Part shown: positions 61,419 to 64,000 of the stretch, piece by piece
Layout: each line of letters begins with the position of its first letter
Position numbering within the stretch: the stretch's first letter is position 1
Source of the DNA: Sympetrum striolatum
Lineage: Eukaryota; Arthropoda; Insecta; Odonata; Libellulidae
Assembly (NCBI GenBank): GCA_947579665.1
Contig: OX388348.1
Coordinates: forward strand, 4,650,001 to 4,714,000
Direction: 5' to 3'
DNA: 64,000 bases
The notes under the pieces: generated by a model
Told to the model about the DNA's origin: nothing
The model's database searches: none
The model's input: only the letters and a program-made list of their open reading frames with translations
Position numbers and translations under genes: made by a program

Positions 61419-61802
61419 TCCGGCGAAACCGGTTTCCCCGCCCCCTGCGCCCGCGCCCTCGAGGAAATCACCTTCCTCCCCCTCGGTAAGACTGCCGGTT
61501 CAGCTACCGCCCCTCTCGAGACGGCAGGAAGATTTTCCGCCCATCCCAGCTCTCGCCGCTCCCACCTCCACAGGCGCGCGGAACGAAGAGACACCTGTGC
61601 CGCCCGCCGAAAACTTCTCGGCAGGCCGGAGGAGCCCCCCTCCCCCATAGTGCGAGAATCTTCGCCCCTCTCCATCCCCGTCTCCCGGCGGGACGAGCGC
61701 AGCGCCTCCGAGCGAGTACCAAAAACCTCGCTCGTACGCAAACAGCGTTAAAAAACACGTCGCGGGCTCGTCGAGCGCCCAACCGCGCCACCGGCTAACT
61801 TT
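61336..61802 (+). pseudogene. Broken N-terminal region of retrotransposon ORF1
   Basis: A proline- and serine-rich frame from ATG 61336 (the first part lies in the satellite-like piece) runs to TAG 61648-61650. The same frame then stays open with SEYQKPRSYANSVKKH, a segment typical of ORF1 proteins, before losing coherence near 61790. Coding continues in another frame at 61803. I infer one nonsense change and one frameshift in a formerly continuous ORF1. It is also possible that ORF1 truly starts at 61803 and that this is a leader. Low-complexity proline sequence makes the exact break hard to place. Confidence 0.45.
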
Positions 61803-62957
61803 ATGTTTTCAAAAAAGGTCATCACACCTAACACAAACGGACCAAACAGGAAGAGGGGTATTATTTTCCAGGCGCTTCCGGACACCCCCCTCTTAGAATA
61901 CGCGATGGCGGTAAGAAAACTCGGCGGCATCTCCCTAAAAAACACGTGGGTCCCTGCGAGACGCATGGTCACCGTCTCGCAGAAAATCTACCTCAGCAAC
62001 GTCTTGCCGGAGATACCCAACGACGTTATCACGGAGCTGATGTCCGAAGCCGGAAGGGTGGTGTCGCCCGTTTACAACATGTCGATGGGTTGGCGATCGG
62101 AGGGGTATACGGGAATAACATCTTGGAGGCGGATGGTCCACGTCGTGTTGCGGGATAGTCTCATACTCCCCGAGTCCTTCCTGGTGGACTTCGCCGGCAT
62201 CCCGCACCGCATATTTGTCCGCGTCGACGACAACCGCTGTTTCCACTGCGGCACGACCGGCCACATCGCCAAGGACTGCCTGCAGAGAAAGCAACAGGAG
62301 GAAAAAATCGCGACTGGCCAGCACACCCAACCATCGTCGGATCCGGGCGATCGCCACGGCACCTCGCCCCCGACGGCGCCAACTCCTGCACCAACTGCCA
62401 CTCCCGATGACGAACCGACACCCGCCTCCCCAGACACGCCTGCAGTCATGGACGTTGACGACACGCCGGACAGTCAACCCTCCGCCGCCACCTCGAAGAC
62501 CCCCCTCTCCCTCCAGGTCCTCGCCAGGTCCGAGGTGGCGAGGCCCGAGCCCACCACACCGGGGCCAGAGAAAACCTGCCCCGAGACTTCTGCGGCGGTC
62601 GGGCCCGTCAAGCGGAAAACTGATGCTACCCTCGAGCGGGATTCCCAGTACCTGCCTGGGAAGAGCCCAAGCAGCAAACAGTTGAAGACCGACGCGGCTG
62701 CGGGAGGCGACGACGAAGGTCTAAAGCAAATCGCGAATTATTACCACGTCAACCCTGGGGTACCGGCAATCTCGTTCCAAATCCTACGGAGATTCCTGCA
62801 GGAGGCAAAGGGCCATAACGAAGTGGTGTGGCTCGCGAAGGACTCCTTCAAAAACCTAGAAGACCTCACCACGTTGCTGGCTAGACTCCTGCGAGACAGA
62901 GCCATCAAGGACCCGGCCCTGAGGATGAGGGTCAAGAGGATCTTAGCCAAACTCTGA
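61803..62957 (+). CDS. Retrotransposon ORF1, CCHC zinc-knuckle nucleic-acid-binding protein
   Basis: 384 codons, ATG 61803 to TGA 62957. Residues 1-140 form a compact domain (IIFQALPDTPLLEYAMAV near the start; RIFVRVDD near 140). A single zinc knuckle follows: C146-x2-C149-x4-H154-x4-C159. Residues about 165-300 are rich in proline, threonine and serine and probably disordered. About 310-384 is a leucine-rich, likely helical C-terminal domain. Proteins of this class bind the element's RNA and accompany it in the ribonucleoprotein particle. The reading frame is open back to 61752 with no further ATG, so 61803 is the first usable start, but the protein may be N-terminally truncated. ORF2 follows 57 bp downstream in the same frame, after a stop. 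The many frames on other strands and phases across this GC-rich stretch are shadows. Confidence 0.8.
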   Translation: MFSKKVITPNTNGPNRKRGIIFQALPDTPLLEYAMAVRKLGGISLKNTWVPARRMVTVSQKIYLSNVLPEIPNDVITELMSEAGRVVSPVYNMSMGWRSEGYTGITSWRRMVHVVLRDSLILPESFLVDFAGIPHRIFVRVDDNRCFHCGTTGHIAKDCLQRKQQEEKIATGQHTQPSSDPGDRHGTSPPTAPTPAPTATPDDEPTPASPDTPAVMDVDDTPDSQPSAATSKTPLSLQVLARSEVARPEPTTPGPEKTCPETSAAVGPVKRKTDATLERDSQYLPGKSPSSKQLKTDAAAGGDDEGLKQIANYYHVNPGVPAISFQILRRFLQEAKGHNEVVWLAKDSFKNLEDLTTLLARLLRDRAIKDPALRMRVKRILAKL

Positions 62958-63014
62958 AACTCGGAGTCTGAGTAACTGCTCATCCATCCTTCCATCCATC
63001 CATCCTCCACGAAC
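62958..63014 (+). other. ORF1-ORF2 spacer with CATC simple repeat
   Basis: 57 bp between the ORF1 stop and the ORF2 ATG, with stops in frame and a degenerate CATC/CATCCTTC run at about 62979-63006. How ORF2 is translated (reinitiation or other) cannot be read from it. Confidence 0.6.
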
Positions 63015-63836
63015 ATGGCGGGTGAGGAAACAACCTGGTGGGCGTTGGGCTTCTCCGCGCCGACCCTCAACGTACGATCGGTAGAGAGCAAACGGAAGTG
63101 GGCCCAGCTGACCACGTTCCTGAACACCACGGAGCCGGACGTAGTACTACTGCAGGAGACCAATACCTCTGACGTGCCCCTGCAGACGCTCCCGCAGTAC
63201 GAGCTCCACTTCTGCCCACCCACGACTCCGCAATCCGGTACCGCCATCGGCATAAGGAGGAACCTAAGAACATCCGTGGTGACACCGACGGTCGTGTTCG
63301 CGGGGCAGGCCCTCGCGGTCACCCTGTACCTTCCGCAGAGCACGGGGGGAACGCTCACCCTCCTCCTCCTCTCCGTGTATGGGCTGCACGATCAAAGGCT
63401 CGCCATCTCCCTCGTCGACGACCTCAGGGACCAGCTGACGTGCTTCCGTCAAGCTAACCTCGGTCACGACGCCTTCGTCGTCATGGGGGGTGACTATAAC
63501 GTGACCCTTTCCCCCGTCACAGACAGGACTTCGGGCTGGGAGAGGCACCCGGCGTACGCCGCCGAACTGCGATCGCTCGTGCGGGATTTCGACCTGGTCG
63601 ACGCCTGGTCCGAGCTGAGGCCCGGAGTGCCGGGCTACACCCACACCTCCCAAAGCTCGCGAGCCAGGCTGGACCGCCTCTACGTATCTGCGGACAGGGT
63701 CCACGACGCGACGACAATCAAGACCTTACCATCCTTCACAGGCCACAGTGCCGTCGCCCTGACGGTGCCCCTCAGATTCGAGCGGTCGAGGCTTCCCTAT
63801 TGGCCCTTCGACAACGCACTGCTCGAGGCGTACTGA
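63015..63836 (+). pseudogene. Retrotransposon ORF2, endonuclease domain, lesioned
   Basis: 273 codons from ATG 63015 to a premature TGA at 63834-63836. The apurinic-endonuclease-like fold is recognisable: LNVRS with N19; LLQET with the catalytic glutamate E48; GTAIGIRR about 75-82; VVMGGDYN with D160 and N162; SRARLDRLYVS about 215-225 with D220. The final motif should be S-D-H; here it reads FTGHSAV, with H244 kept but the aspartate replaced by G243, which would be expected to impair nicking. The enzyme nicks target DNA to prime reverse transcription. The frame ends at ...LPYWPFDNALLEAY, where the family normally continues. Confidence 0.75.
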
Positions 63837-64000
63837 ATGAGGCGTACGTCAGGCACGCGAGGGAGCTCGTCCGAGCCCTCTGTCAGGAAAGACGCGACCC
63901 CGAGATGGATCCGCTCTCGGGTTGGGAAATAATCAAGTCCGAAATGAAGGAGCACGCCATCGCGTACGCCGCCGACAGGAGAAGGGGAAGGACGGGGTCT
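63836..64000 (+). pseudogene. ORF2 continuation in a shifted frame, cut by the window end
   Basis: All 55 codons from 63836 are open and read NEAYVRHARELVRALCQ, then an acidic-basic helical stretch with GWEIIKSEMKEHAIAYA, matching the linker between endonuclease and reverse transcriptase in Tx1-like elements. The frame is offset from 63015 by two bases. Removing 11 bases (about 63823-63833), which partly duplicate the adjacent GAGGCGTAC, would restore continuity, so an 11-bp insertion is the likely lesion. The reverse transcriptase lies outside the window. Confidence 0.65.

Larger units (their letters stand above)
61336..64000 (+). mobile_element. Tx1-like non-LTR retrotransposon, 5' part, right end outside window
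   Basis: A GC-rich block in AT-rich surroundings, with ORF1 (CCHC gag-like), a 57-bp spacer containing CATC repeats, and ORF2 opening with an apurinic-endonuclease-like domain. The junction with AT-rich sequence lies near 61418; the start given is the first ATG of the proline-rich frame. The endonuclease motifs, and the aromatic segment LPYWPFDNALL followed by NEAYVRHARELV after it, are like those I know from the Tx1 group. The reverse transcriptase lies beyond the window, so the clade is provisional. The copy has several disabling lesions. Confidence 0.8.

Noticed and set aside
61412..62685. Many 66-180-codon frames on the minus strand and other phases of the GC-rich block
   Set aside because: Stop codons are rare in GC-rich sequence; these are shadows of ORF1 and ORF2.

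Overview
The window is eukaryotic, non-coding-rich and AT-rich, from an invertebrate-like animal genome. The reasons are splice-site-like signals, short exon-like fragments, an intron-poor GC-rich non-LTR retrotransposon, and several families of interspersed repeats. An arthropod fits the combination of a Tx1-like LINE and a pearl/HINE-like repeat element, but nothing in the sequence settles the taxon. I see no bacterial operons, rRNA, intact tRNA or CRISPR.

Bases 1-52149 are one head-to-tail macrosatellite array: eight full units of about 5,692 bp and a ninth cut short, almost identical to each other. Base 1 lies inside the array, so it probably continues to the left and the unit phase used here is arbitrary. 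Each unit holds an internal tandem duplication of about 1.08 kb, a four-copy degenerate minisatellite, relics that look like exons (one pair with a plausible 128-bp intron), and a strongly conserved 63-codon minus-strand frame present twice. Variant sites show that units 5-8 are a duplicated dimer (A-B-A-B), a higher-order repeat. Unit 2 alone carries a 2,273-bp insertion with Helitron-like features: it lies between A and T, has no target-site duplication, and has a terminal hairpin. It is built from two blocks of six degenerate monomers of about 165 bp, most of which hold a Pol III B-box-like motif. A third block lies at 56541-57618.

Bases 52150-52965 are an old, diverged edge copy of part of the unit, missing a 1.72-kb block. 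From about 52966 to 61156 the sequence is AT-rich and mostly featureless. It contains one pogo/mariner-like terminus, a 369-bp diverged duplication carrying a paralogous exon-like segment at 55551 and 57763, a (TA)22 tract, a small GC-richer island near 58.5 kb, and a short hairpin at 58.9 kb.

Bases 61157-61418 are an inverted, diverged piece of the satellite unit, directly abutting a GC-rich Tx1-like non-LTR retrotransposon that runs off the right end. Its ORF1 has a CCHC zinc knuckle and its ORF2 begins with an APE-type endonuclease. The copy looks dead: ORF1's N-terminal part has a stop and a frameshift, ORF2 has lost the aspartate of the terminal SDH motif, and an apparent 11-bp insertion shifts its frame. 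No gene in the window can be shown to be functional from sequence alone.
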